From Pirellulaceae bacterium (GTDB taxonomy: Bacteria > Planctomycetota > Planctomycetia > Pirellulales > Pirellulaceae): DNA of 64,000 nucleotides. A program made the position numbers and the translations under genes. Below the pieces are notes generated by a model. That model was not told the DNA's origin. It saw nothing but the letters and a program-made list of their open reading frames with translations, and made no database searches. The DNA lies in NCBI GenBank assembly GCA_019636385.1, contig JAHBXT010000001.1, forward strand, positions 310,001-374,000. The letters are read 5' to 3'. Position 1 is the stretch's first letter. The number at the start of each line of letters is the position of its first letter. Below, piece after piece: positions 18,275 to 26,035 of the stretch.

Positions 18275-20290
18275 TCAGTGGCTGCGGGCAGCCTCTTTGC
18301 GAGCACCCTGGATGGCACGCAGGCGGTTAGGATTGTCGGCTTGCCCTGTCAATTCGTACAGGAAGCGGCTGGCAAAGGTCTCCCGTTGCTTGCCCCATTT
18401 CTTGCGAGTCAAGGCCAGCGATAGCGTGAGCTCATCTTGCGCGCGAGTAATGCCGACATAGCACAATCGCCGTTCTTCTTCGACATCTTCAGCATTGTCG
18501 GCCAGCGAACGGCGGTGAGGCAGAATTCCCTCTTCCATACCCACCATATAAACGAGCGGGAATTCCAGTCCCTTGGCGCTGTGGTAGGTCATTAGCGCGA
18601 CCGAATTGCTGGGCTGTTGTTTGTCCTTGGAGCCGCCAAACTCTTTGCCAGCCAATGCAACTTCGTCTAAGAAACCCGACAACGTCGATCGCGAGCGGTG
18701 TTCAGATTCGTATTCAGCGACTGCGTTGACCAGCTCTTCTACACCGTCCTTGCGAGCCGATGCCTCTTGCGGATCGGTGTAAGTTCGGTCCAGGAATCCC
18801 AGATAGTCAATGTTGTTGATCAACTCGCGCAACACATCGGCCATCATTGAGGATCGAGTCGAAAACTGATTCTGAAAGTTGGCCACGAGTCCCCGAATAC
18901 GCTCTAGGCCCTGCTGGGCAGGAATCGGAAGTTCATCGCACATGCTGCTGGTCTGAAGATAACGCCACATCGGCTGGCCTTCACCGACTGCGCCAGCCAA
19001 CAGCGCTTCGACCGTCTTAGTGCCGATCCCGCGCTGCGGGGTGTTAATGATTCGCAGCAGCGATATTTCGTCTTCAGGATTATCGACGACTCGCAGGTAG
19101 GCCAACAAATCGCGAATTTCGCGCCGATCGAAGAATGACTGACTGCCGACCAGCGAATAGGGCACTTTGGCTTTGCGAAGTTCCGTTTCGAATACGCGCG
19201 GCTGCTCGTTAGTACGGAACAAGATGGCGAAGTCGCCCGGCTGGCGTTGGCGCGTATCCAAGATACCAGCAATCTCAGCAGCCACGCGCTGAGCCTCTTC
19301 CAGTTCATTGTTGAATTGCATCACGCGCGGTGGTCTACCGGCGCCGCGAAAGGCGCGGAGGATTTTGTTGTGACGCTGTTTATTGAAGGCTATCAAGCGA
19401 TTGGCCGCGTCTAAGATAGCCCCGCTACTGCGATAGTTGGCTTCCAAGCGAATGACCTTGGCGTCTGGCCAGTCATTGGCGAAATTGAGAATGTGGCGCA
19501 CTTCGGCACCGCGCCAGCCGTAGATTGACTGGTCGTCGTCACCCACCACACACAGATTGCGATGCTGGCCAGCCAGATGTTTGATGATTGCGTATTGCGA
19601 CTGGTTCGTGTCTTGATACTCGTCTACCAGAACATGGTCGTACCGCCCGGCTTCCAGCTTGCGGATATCATCGTGTTGTTGGAACAGCTCTTCGGTCAGC
19701 AGCAACAGGTCATCGAAATCGACTGCACCAGCCAGTTTGATAGCTTGTTGGTAGCGTCGATAGCCGCTGGCAGCCACATGCTCGTGGTCAGTGCTAGCCG
19801 CCTGTGTGGCCTGTGGCCAACGAATTCCTGCGTTCTTCCAGCGACTGATGATAGACAAAAACTCAGCGGGCTTCATCATGCCGCTGTGAACGCGAAGCTG
19901 CCGCAACACGTCGCGCGCCAACGTCTCTTGATCGTTGCGATCATAGATTGCAAAACGGTCGGGGTATCCCAGCGTTTTAGCGTGGCGGCGCAGGATTTGT
20001 ACGCAGTTTGCGTGAAAAGTGCCCACTACCGGTGTTGCAGGCGGCTGGGGCGACTTGGGGCTGCGGGTCGGACCAGACAACTGCGATACCCGATGCCGCA
20101 TCTCTTTAGCGGCCTTGTTGGTAAAAGTAACCGCCAAAATCCGCTCTGGCCGAATGCCGCTACGGATCAGATTGGCGATGCGGAAGGTGACGACTCGCGT
20201 CTTGCCCGAGCCAGCCCCCGCCAAAACAAGCATCGGCCCACTGAGCGTTTGTACAGCTTGTTGTTGTTCGCGGTTCAGATTGTTGGACAT
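18275..20290 (-). CDS. UvrD/Rep/PcrA-family superfamily 1 DNA helicase
   Basis: This is a 671-residue 3'-5' superfamily 1A helicase. Motifs in order: Walker A (GAGSGKTRV), motif Ia (LAVTFTNKAAKEM), Walker B (VDEYQDTNQSQY), motif III (GDDDQSIYGWRGA), motif IV (RLEANYRSS), motif V (YHSAKGLEFPLVYMVG) and motif VI (RRLCYVGITRA). The length is nearer Rep than UvrD (about 720), and there is no long Tudor-like C-terminal tail, so UvrD versus Rep cannot be settled from sequence alone. Roles in the family are nucleotide excision repair, mismatch repair and replication restart. The ATG at 20290 overlaps no neighbour; rpmJ is divergent. Confidence 0.95.
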   Translation of the reverse strand: MSNNLNREQQQAVQTLSGPMLVLAGAGSGKTRVVTFRIANLIRSGIRPERILAVTFTNKAAKEMRHRVSQLSGPTRSPKSPQPPATPVVGTFHANCVQILRRHAKTLGYPDRFAIYDRNDQETLARDVLRQLRVHSGMMKPAEFLSIISRWKNAGIRWPQATQAASTDHEHVAASGYRRYQQAIKLAGAVDFDDLLLLTEELFQQHDDIRKLEAGRYDHVLVDEYQDTNQSQYAIIKHLAGQHRNLCVVGDDDQSIYGWRGAEVRHILNFANDWPDAKVIRLEANYRSSGAILDAANRLIAFNKQRHNKILRAFRGAGRPPRVMQFNNELEEAQRVAAEIAGILDTRQRQPGDFAILFRTNEQPRVFETELRKAKVPYSLVGSQSFFDRREIRDLLAYLRVVDNPEDEISLLRIINTPQRGIGTKTVEALLAGAVGEGQPMWRYLQTSSMCDELPIPAQQGLERIRGLVANFQNQFSTRSSMMADVLRELINNIDYLGFLDRTYTDPQEASARKDGVEELVNAVAEYESEHRSRSTLSGFLDEVALAGKEFGGSKDKQQPSNSVALMTYHSAKGLEFPLVYMVGMEEGILPHRRSLADNAEDVEEERRLCYVGITRAQDELTLSLALTRKKWGKQRETFASRFLYELTGQADNPNRLRAIQGARKEAARSH

Positions 20291-20420
20291 TCACGAATCG
20301 TACCTGAGGAAGCTAGACTGGCAAGACCGCCAGTGATGGCTTGTCAAGCAAGCCGATTCCTGCCGAAGAATGCTGGATTTCCCTGGGGAGTTTTAGCTAA
20401 ATTCAGAAGCCGATTTGCTG

Positions 20421-20448
20421 TTGCAAAATTGGTGGCCAACCCTACAAT
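20421..20448 (+). promoter_or_regulatory. Candidate rpmJ promoter
   Basis: TTGCAA (20421-20426), a 16-base spacer and TACAAT (20443-20448) form a plausible sigma70-type promoter. The expected leader to the rpmJ start is about 35 bases and holds the AAGGGG ribosome binding site. Confidence 0.45.
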
Positions 20449-20490
20449 TCCAGCCTCCATAGGATACACGATTGCAAGGGGCTACAGGCC

Positions 20491-20643
20491 ATGAAAGTCG
20501 TTTCGTCGATCGGTTCGCTGAAATTCCGTCACCCAGACTGCCAAGTGGTACGTCGCCGGGGTCGCATCTACGTGATTTGCAAGAGCAATCCTCGATACAA
20601 GGTCCGCCAAGGCGGAGCTAAAAGTAAGCGTACCAAGCGCTAG
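20491..20643 (+). CDS. rpmJ: 50S ribosomal protein L36 (zinc-ligand-poor form)
   Basis: This 50-codon gene begins [20 protein letters not shown] and contains [20 protein letters not shown]. It is L36, which stabilises 23S rRNA folding in the large subunit. AAGGGG lies nine bases before the ATG. The zinc-binding form has Cys-Cys-Cys-His; here the first Cys position is His, the second and third Cys remain, and the final His position is Tyr, so this is a C-minus-like form. The C-terminus has a basic extension ([10 protein letters not shown]). In most bacteria rpmJ sits between secY and rpsM. Here it stands alone beside the helicase gene with its own promoter and terminator candidates. Confidence 0.95.
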   Translation: MKVVSSIGSLKFRHPDCQVVRRRGRIYVICKSNPRYKVRQGGAKSKRTKR

Positions 20644-20649
20644 CACAGT

Positions 20650-20687
20650 GCTTCCCTCACTATAGAACGCTTCCGTAGCTATAGAAC
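20650..20687. repeat. Two tandem 19-base repeats after rpmJ
   Basis: GCTTCCCTCACTATAGAAC (20650-20668) is followed directly by GCTTCCGTAGCTATAGAAC (20669-20687), identical at 16 of 19 positions. It lies seven bases after the rpmJ stop and just before a hairpin with a T-tract. The function is unknown; a local duplication is the simplest explanation. Confidence 0.75.
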
Positions 20688-20689
20688 AA

Positions 20690-20711
20690 AGTGTAGTAAC
20701 ACACTGTTTTT
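20690..20711 (+). terminator. Possible rpmJ terminator
   Basis: AGTGT (20690-20694) pairs with ACACT (20701-20705) across a six-base loop, followed by G and TTTTT (20707-20711). The stem is short and AT-rich, so termination strength is uncertain, but placement right after rpmJ and its tandem repeat fits. Confidence 0.4.
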
Positions 20712-20875
20712 CTCTCCAGACGCTTTCTCGCCAGACGTAGGTGTGCAGTCCAGTATCTGCTGTCGACAGAGGGCGGTGGCACGCCGTAGCCTTCACACCT
20801 CTGGTGGAATTGCGGATGAAACTGTAGTTTGCCAGTCTGATGTTCTGGCGCGCAGAGCTACGCGGAATTGCTCTG

Positions 20876-22192
20876 TTAGACGCCAGCCATCCAAGCGATC
20901 CAGCCGATTGTCCCACAGCTGACGATTACCGGGATCACCCCCACCTGGAATCTTTTGAGCGCAACAAAAGCGCCCATGGCAATCAGGGCGACTGGCCAGT
21001 CGAACTGCTGATTGTCGGGCCACAGCGCGTGCTCGGTGAAATGCAAGCCAAGGTTCATGATCACACCCACCACAGCGGCTGTGATGGTGGTCAGTGCGGC
21101 TTGTGCGCGCGGCAGACGTCCAATCGACTGAACCAACGGCCCGCCCAGAAAAATAAACAGAAAACAGGGAGCGAATGTGACCCAAGTGGTAATCGCCGCC
21201 CCAATCGTGGCTCCCCAAGCTGGGCTAAAACCATCCGGATGCTGCCATCCGCCCACAAAGCCCACAAACTGCAAGACCATGATCAGTGGACCGGGCGTGG
21301 TTTCTGCCAGCGCCAGACCCGACATCATTTGCTGATGGCTTAGCCAATGATGATTCTCAACCGCTTGTTGCGCGACGTACGGCAACACGGCATACGCACC
21401 TCCGAAAGTCACCAGCGCAGCACGACTGAAGAATAAGGCTTGTTGCACCGGTGTGCTGTGCCAACCCAGGCTGATGGTCAGTAAAAATACCGGCCCCCAC
21501 CAAGCAGTTAAACCTACGCCAAGTACTCGGGCCGTTCGCCGCCATGACATTCTGGGCGAGTCAAGGAGAGAAACTGCCTGGGACTCGTCGGTAGCATTCC
21601 TCTTCGAGCCTCCAGTCGGGAATTGACTTGGAGCCATCCCGCGCCCAATCCAGCCAATCGCAGCTGCGGCCAAGATGATCAACACAAATGACGCGTTCAG
21701 AACATAGATGGCGATGAACGAAAACACGGCCATGAGCCACAGCGTTGGCGACTTGAGTGAACGTCCTCCGATGCGCAATACAGCTTCTAAAACAACCGCC
21801 ATGACTGCCGCCATCAGTCCCCGAAAGATCGCTGCCAACCAAGGCATGTGACCTCCGGCCATGTACAGCCAGCTCAGCGCATACAAGATCAGTGCAGACG
21901 GTGCGACGAACAAGATGCCAGCGGCCAGCCCACCTTTGGCACCGTGTAAGCGCCAACCAAGATAGGTCGCCAATTGTTGCGCTTCAGGCCCGGGTAGCAA
22001 CATGCAGAAGTTCAAGCTATCCAAGAAATGACGTTCGCTGAACCATCGCCGCCGCTCGACTAACTCGCGATGCATAATCGCCACTTGGCCAGCCGGACCA
22101 CCGAAACTTATCAGCCCCAGCGTCAGCCAAAATTTTAGAGCCTCACGAAACGTTGGAAAACCGGGCGGGATCAAGTTAGCGTTGGCTGTCAT
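20876..22192 (-). CDS. chrA: ChrA-family chromate transporter
   Basis: This 438-residue inner-membrane protein is of the CHR family, with the two-domain (long-chain) layout. The N-terminal half has LISFGGPAGQVAIMHRELVE and LNFCMLLPGPEAQQLATYLG, the conserved GGP and PGP motifs. The C-terminal half repeats the theme with VTFGGAYAVLPYVAQQAVE and LALAETTPGPLIMVLQFVGF. Family members export chromate using proton motive force; some homologues are not linked to chromate resistance, so the substrate is inferred. Between the halves is a loop of about 45 residues (PTGGSKRNATDESQAVSLL). AGGA lies seven bases before the ATG. It converges with rpmJ, and no chrB is nearby. Confidence 0.9.
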   Translation of the reverse strand: MTANANLIPPGFPTFREALKFWLTLGLISFGGPAGQVAIMHRELVERRRWFSERHFLDSLNFCMLLPGPEAQQLATYLGWRLHGAKGGLAAGILFVAPSALILYALSWLYMAGGHMPWLAAIFRGLMAAVMAVVLEAVLRIGGRSLKSPTLWLMAVFSFIAIYVLNASFVLIILAAAAIGWIGRGMAPSQFPTGGSKRNATDESQAVSLLDSPRMSWRRTARVLGVGLTAWWGPVFLLTISLGWHSTPVQQALFFSRAALVTFGGAYAVLPYVAQQAVENHHWLSHQQMMSGLALAETTPGPLIMVLQFVGFVGGWQHPDGFSPAWGATIGAAITTWVTFAPCFLFIFLGGPLVQSIGRLPRAQAALTTITAAVVGVIMNLGLHFTEHALWPDNQQFDWPVALIAMGAFVALKRFQVGVIPVIVSCGTIGWIAWMAGV

Positions 22193-22241
22193 TGAGAATT
22201 CCTGTCGCCACTAATTAAGTTCCAAAAGGTTGCTTGGCAAA

Positions 22242-22254
22242 GCGTATCATACGC
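22242..22254 (-). promoter_or_regulatory. Palindrome overlapping a possible chrA -10
   Basis: GCGTAT-C-ATACGC is a perfect 6-1-6 palindrome 50 bases upstream of the chrA start. On the minus strand it contains TATGAT, a good -10 match, with TCGACG 18 bases upstream as a weak -35. A repressor bound here would cover the -10. Confidence 0.35.
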
Positions 22255-22281
22255 CGACATTCTTCTGTGCGTCGACAGCGT

Positions 22282-22301
22282 GTATTGAAGCAACGCAATA
22301 C
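22282..22301. promoter_or_regulatory. Second inverted repeat in the chrA divergent region
   Basis: GTATTG (22282-22287) and CAATAC (22296-22301) are perfect complements with an eight-base spacer. This could be an operator half-site pair for either divergent gene. Confidence 0.25.
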
Positions 22302-22585
22302 GAATATCACCGACCAATGGCACATCGAATTAGTGTAGGATTATGGCCGCTGTAGGAGTGTAGCAGACGCAATCTCGTTGGTCCGATGCCTATTTGCAGT
22401 TCTTGGTTGGCAACTACTGAACTTCGATATGATCATTCGATTCAATGCTGCTGCGTTTTTTCCGTTGGCTACCGTCGCGAGTCGGTGCAGGATTGTAGTC
22501 AGTATCGCGTGACAGTGGATTGTTGTTCAGTAATCAATAGGCAACAGTGGCTTTCATTCAAAGCATTCATAAGGTTGAGGTCAAC

Positions 22586-24580
22586 GTGCAAACTATACGA
22601 GCAGCACTTTTGGTGGGCTTGTCGTTATCGATCGGCTGGGGAGTGCGCGGTAATTTTGGGCATGAATACGGCGCAATGCTGCCCGGTGCACTGGCGGCAC
22701 TGGCAGGTGTGCTCGTTCTAGGCAGGCGCGAGTGGTTGCCGCGAATGGCTTATTTCGGCTTCTGCGGCGCGCTCGGGTGGGCCTTTGGCGGGTCGATCTC
22801 CTACATGCAGGTCATCAGTTACACGCATTCGGGGCATCTGCCGAGCGTGATCTACGGCTATGGTGGACTGCTGGTGATCGGCTTCCTGTGGGCGGCCATG
22901 GGTGGCTTGGCAGTCACATTAACGGCCGAGGCATCAGGCCGAAGACTTTCGACTCTGTTTCGTCCACTGATGTGGATAGTGACGGTTTGGATCGGTTTGC
23001 ATTTTGTGTTGATCTGGCTGGCGCAATTTGAAGCCCGTTACATAGACGATCGAACTTGGCAGCGTCAGGCCAGCGGGCTGTATTGGATGGACAGCGATTG
23101 GATTCAGGTGCTGACGGCTGGTCTAGCTTTGGTGGCCTTCGAGCTATACGACAGTCGCTTTCGACACTGGTCGAAGTGGTTGCTACTTGCCGGCGGCGGG
23201 GCCCTGGCGGGATGGCTCGTGCAGATGTTGCTGACGGCAACCGGAGTGCTGCCACGTTTACTGGTTTGGCCACTAGTGCAGTATCAGGCAGACGCTGCAC
23301 TGATCGCGCGATTGGCTGAAGAGCGCGGACAAGCGATCGAGCAGATACATGCGGACCTGCTGACCAACTGGCCGAATTGGTTTAGCCTGTTTCCACAGCA
23401 TGTCGGTTGGGTGATCGGCCTCTTGATTGGAGTGGTGATTTATTGCCTCCGCTTTGGGCGCTTTCGTAGCGGTTCAGGGCTGCTGATGAGCATGGTGGTT
23501 GGTTGGTATATCGGCTTCGTGCTCATGCCAGTACTGCTCGGATTTGGTGGAGCCGGCTTGAGAATGACTCCGCCTCGCGGCGATAACTGGGCGGGTATTG
23601 TTGGAGTTGTCGTGGCAACAGTCTGGTGGATGCTGCGGCATGGCTACTCTCGGGCCGCCTACGCGGGGTTGCTGTGTGGATTGGTGGGAGGGTTAGGATT
23701 TGCCGGTGCGACGCTACTCAAGCTGCTGATGCTCGCACTGGGAAATCCCAACCTGACCAGCGATCCGACGGTCATCGAGCGGTGGCGATTCTGGCAGCAC
23801 AGCAACTGGCACAGTTTTCTCGAGCAGTCTTACGGGTTAATCAATGGCTTGGGACTGTTTCTGGCTCTCTATTGGCTAAGGAATCGTCCACCGAGATTTG
23901 CGCGGGACAGCCGAACTGAGCCTTCGCTGTGGCGGCACATCATAGCTATCGCGGGTCTGTTGTTTGGAGTGATTTTCCTAAACATGCAGAAGAATGTGCA
24001 GACCTGGGTCGAACTCAAAGCTGTGCCCGAGTCGCTGCGCCTGCCTGGTTTCGAAAACATCAACCTGTCGGCCTACAGTTGGTTTTGCCTGGGATTTTTG
24101 GCACTTACATGCTGCGGCATAGGTCTGCTGCGAAGCCATCTGCGGCGACCGCTGGATTGGATGCCCACCCACTGGCTGGGTCGCGGTCAGTTGTTGTACT
24201 TGGTGTTCTTGTGGATCGTAGTTGTTATGAACTTTGAGCGCGCCTTGGTACGATTTTCCGAAGGCCGCTTGCTGACCGAAGGTACGATTTTTTTGAACGC
24301 GATTCTGGTCACTTGGATGGTCAGCCGCTGGCCACCCGCTGCCAACGATCCCAGTCGAGCACGGAATATCGCCGCACTGCACCCGAATCAGTCTGTGAAC
24401 TGGCTGAAAATGACAGGGCTGGCGACAGCTGTCTTAGCCATGTGTTTGTTGGTCATGCCAGCCATTACCCGTCAGGTCTACGGCGCTACCTTTGCCGGTC
24501 ATGCCAATCAACAAAAGCGATTTGGCAGCGATGCACTGTGGAGGACAACCCCCATCTTCAAGAGCAAGCGGCACAGTTGA
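22586..24580 (+). CDS. Large polytopic membrane protein of unknown function
   Basis: I do not recognise this 664-residue protein. It has about 15-17 hydrophobic segments spread over the whole length, separated by short loops, and no soluble domain. Notable features are an N-terminal GWGVRGNFGHEYGAMLPGAL motif rich in Gly, Arg and His within or near the first membrane spans, and a conserved-looking HVGWVIGLLIG segment. GTG 22586 is chosen because GAGG lies five bases upstream; GTG 22547 is the longer option. It could be a transporter, glycosyltransferase-like or polymer-handling protein; nothing in the sequence decides. It is divergent from chrA and convergent with a small membrane protein gene. 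Confidence 0.75.
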   Translation: MQTIRAALLVGLSLSIGWGVRGNFGHEYGAMLPGALAALAGVLVLGRREWLPRMAYFGFCGALGWAFGGSISYMQVISYTHSGHLPSVIYGYGGLLVIGFLWAAMGGLAVTLTAEASGRRLSTLFRPLMWIVTVWIGLHFVLIWLAQFEARYIDDRTWQRQASGLYWMDSDWIQVLTAGLALVAFELYDSRFRHWSKWLLLAGGGALAGWLVQMLLTATGVLPRLLVWPLVQYQADAALIARLAEERGQAIEQIHADLLTNWPNWFSLFPQHVGWVIGLLIGVVIYCLRFGRFRSGSGLLMSMVVGWYIGFVLMPVLLGFGGAGLRMTPPRGDNWAGIVGVVVATVWWMLRHGYSRAAYAGLLCGLVGGLGFAGATLLKLLMLALGNPNLTSDPTVIERWRFWQHSNWHSFLEQSYGLINGLGLFLALYWLRNRPPRFARDSRTEPSLWRHIIAIAGLLFGVIFLNMQKNVQTWVELKAVPESLRLPGFENINLSAYSWFCLGFLALTCCGIGLLRSHLRRPLDWMPTHWLGRGQLLYLVFLWIVVVMNFERALVRFSEGRLLTEGTIFLNAILVTWMVSRWPPAANDPSRARNIAALHPNQSVNWLKMTGLATAVLAMCLLVMPAITRQVYGATFAGHANQQKRFGSDALWRTTPIFKSKRHS

Positions 24581-24598
24581 TTTGCATAGATGCATCAA
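24577..24598. terminator. Possible bidirectional hairpin between convergent genes
   Basis: TTGAT-TT-GCAT and ATGC-ATCAA can pair (nine base pairs with a two-base bulge) around a tight centre. It overlaps the stop of the upstream gene and lies before the convergent stop at 24607. No T-tract follows, so termination is only a possibility. Confidence 0.25.
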
Positions 24599-24606
24599 AC
24601 ATGTGA

Positions 24607-24984
24607 TTACGAGCCTTTGGCAGTTGATTGCAGTTTATTCGACAAGGCAATCAACAGAAACAGAAAGCCCGGTAGGCTCCACAGTAAGAAGGCCGGTCCG
24701 AGCCAGCGGCCATGGAAGCTGTATTCGACCAGATACATGCAGGCAAGCGCCGACAGTACCAGCACGCCACCCGCCACTCGAAATCGCCAACCGACAACAT
24801 AACCTAGGAAGATGATCGCCCAACCCGCGAAGAGGAGCTGGACGCTCAGCGGTTCTTGCATTAACTTCGGCAGAGGCTCGTCTCCCAATAGAAACGATAA
24901 GAATAGTCCTAGCAACACGATGGAAGATGCTCGGGCCGTCCAGGATAGGAAGCCGCTGAAGTAGTTCACCTGTTGTGGAATCAT
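24607..24984 (-). CDS. Small four-helix membrane protein of unknown function
   Basis: This 125-residue hydrophobic protein has about four membrane segments (ASSIVLLGLFLSFLLG, LLFAGWAIIFLGYVVGW, AGGVLVLSALACMYLVEY, GPAFLLWSLPGFLFLLIAL). The pattern resembles small DUF-type membrane proteins found near regulators, but no family is claimed. ATG 24984 is chosen from AGGAG eight bases upstream; the frame extends to 25062 but that would overlap the divergent promoter region. It is divergent from the GNAT gene. Confidence 0.75.
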   Translation of the reverse strand: MIPQQVNYFSGFLSWTARASSIVLLGLFLSFLLGDEPLPKLMQEPLSVQLLFAGWAIIFLGYVVGWRFRVAGGVLVLSALACMYLVEYSFHGRWLGPAFLLWSLPGFLFLLIALSNKLQSTAKGS

Positions 24985-25095
24985 TTTTTGTGCTCCTGAC
25001 GCTTTATTCGCTCGGAAATCGCAAATCTTGTCATGCCAACATCCAGAATCGCTGACAGGCAACGACGGACAACCCTATCAGACGGAGAATCAAAG

Positions 25096-25620
25096 GTGAA
25101 TGCTGAGATAGTTCGCGCCGGTATCCATGACGCTGCTTTGTTGGCGAGCCTTGGTGCACGATGGTTCACCGAAACGTTTCAAGGGACATGTACCGACGAA
25201 GATATGCGCGAGTACGTCAGCGACTGTTACAGTGTCGCCAGAGTCTCCCAGGAGTTGGCAGACGCCGATGACCTGTATCATTTGATGCGATTAAATCAGC
25301 ACGTTGTCGGGTACTCCAGAATGAAAGCCTCGTCGCCGCCCCAGCGAATCCAAAGCGATACGCGTTCGATCGAACTAAAGCGACTGTACTTTGATCGTCA
25401 GTGGCAAGGACTAGGACTAGCCCAGCAAATGATGCAGCACCATTTTCAGTTAGTAGCTTCCATGGGCTTCCGACGAATCTTCCTGAGCGTTTGGGAACAT
25501 AACCAACGCGCACGGGCTTTTTACCAGAAACTAGGCTTCCGCAACACCGGAATTGCCAATTCATTTCCCATTGGTCAGACCCCGCAAACCGATTACTGGT
25601 ATGTGCTGGACGTTCAATAA
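25096..25620 (+). CDS. GNAT-family N-acetyltransferase
   Basis: This 174-residue acetyltransferase transfers acetyl from acetyl-CoA to an amine. The acetyl-CoA-binding motif A is RQWQGLGLAQQMM, preceded by the strand IELKRLYFD. Motif B follows (RIFLSVWEHNQRARAFYQKLGFRNTG), which is typical of the family. The acceptor is unknown. The GTG at 25096 has GGAG eight bases upstream and gives a normal GNAT N-terminus (VNAEIVRAGIHDAALLASLG); the longer open frame to 25033 would overlap the divergent gene's leader. Confidence 0.9.
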   Translation: MNAEIVRAGIHDAALLASLGARWFTETFQGTCTDEDMREYVSDCYSVARVSQELADADDLYHLMRLNQHVVGYSRMKASSPPQRIQSDTRSIELKRLYFDRQWQGLGLAQQMMQHHFQLVASMGFRRIFLSVWEHNQRARAFYQKLGFRNTGIANSFPIGQTPQTDYWYVLDVQ

Positions 25621-26035
25621 CGCAAATGTGCCATGCCAATATGCGAGGCGTGCTTGTAACAGGGACGCTGTAAGACCTTCCAGCCCTTAGCAGATTGGTC
25701 ATCTGAGGCATGTCGGTATCCTCGGCTACCTCGGCAGCCTCGAAATTGGCGGCGATTGTATCCCGGCTGCCATGGACTTACGGCTATTCAAGGCCAGATT
25801 CAAGGGCTTGCCGGGAGTTGCTCACGGACTCGGTTCTATGAATGACCCGCACACCCCAATACTGTTCTTTTGTACACATGCCAGCAATCGGCTGAAGCAG
25901 CAACGAGAATAGTATGATTTCTCGGCTTATCGTACCTCCCGATTCCTGTTAATCTGGGTGATTGCCAGCGAGTATACCGCCTTTGGAAGGGCATTTCGGC
26001 GGCGCAGGCTGATTTTGAGAAGTAGGAGATTATTT
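25621..26035. other. Intergenic region upstream of the unknown exported protein
   Basis: This region is 415 bases long and contains no recognisable gene. It includes the inverted repeat/-10 element at 25904-25924 and ends with the ribosome binding site AGGAG seven bases before the next start. Confidence 0.6.
25904..25924 (+). promoter_or_regulatory. Inverted repeat enclosing a -10-like TATGAT
   Basis: CGAGAA and TTCTCG are perfect complements separated by nine bases, and the spacer contains TATGAT (25913-25918). This would be an operator over the -10 of a promoter for the exported-protein gene at 26036, with a leader of about 110 bases. No good -35 is seen. Confidence 0.3.

Larger units (their letters stand above)
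22193..22585. other. Divergent intergenic region between chrA and a large membrane protein gene
   Basis: This 393-base region lies between two divergently transcribed genes. It carries two inverted repeats listed separately (22242-22254 and 22282-22301). No gene is recognised; a plus-strand open frame at 22386-22721 mostly overlaps the next gene out of frame. Confidence 0.6.

Noticed and set aside
19562..20494. 310-codon plus-strand open frame
   Set aside because: It is antisense to the UvrD/Rep-type helicase gene, whose motifs are complete; the frame is a shadow.
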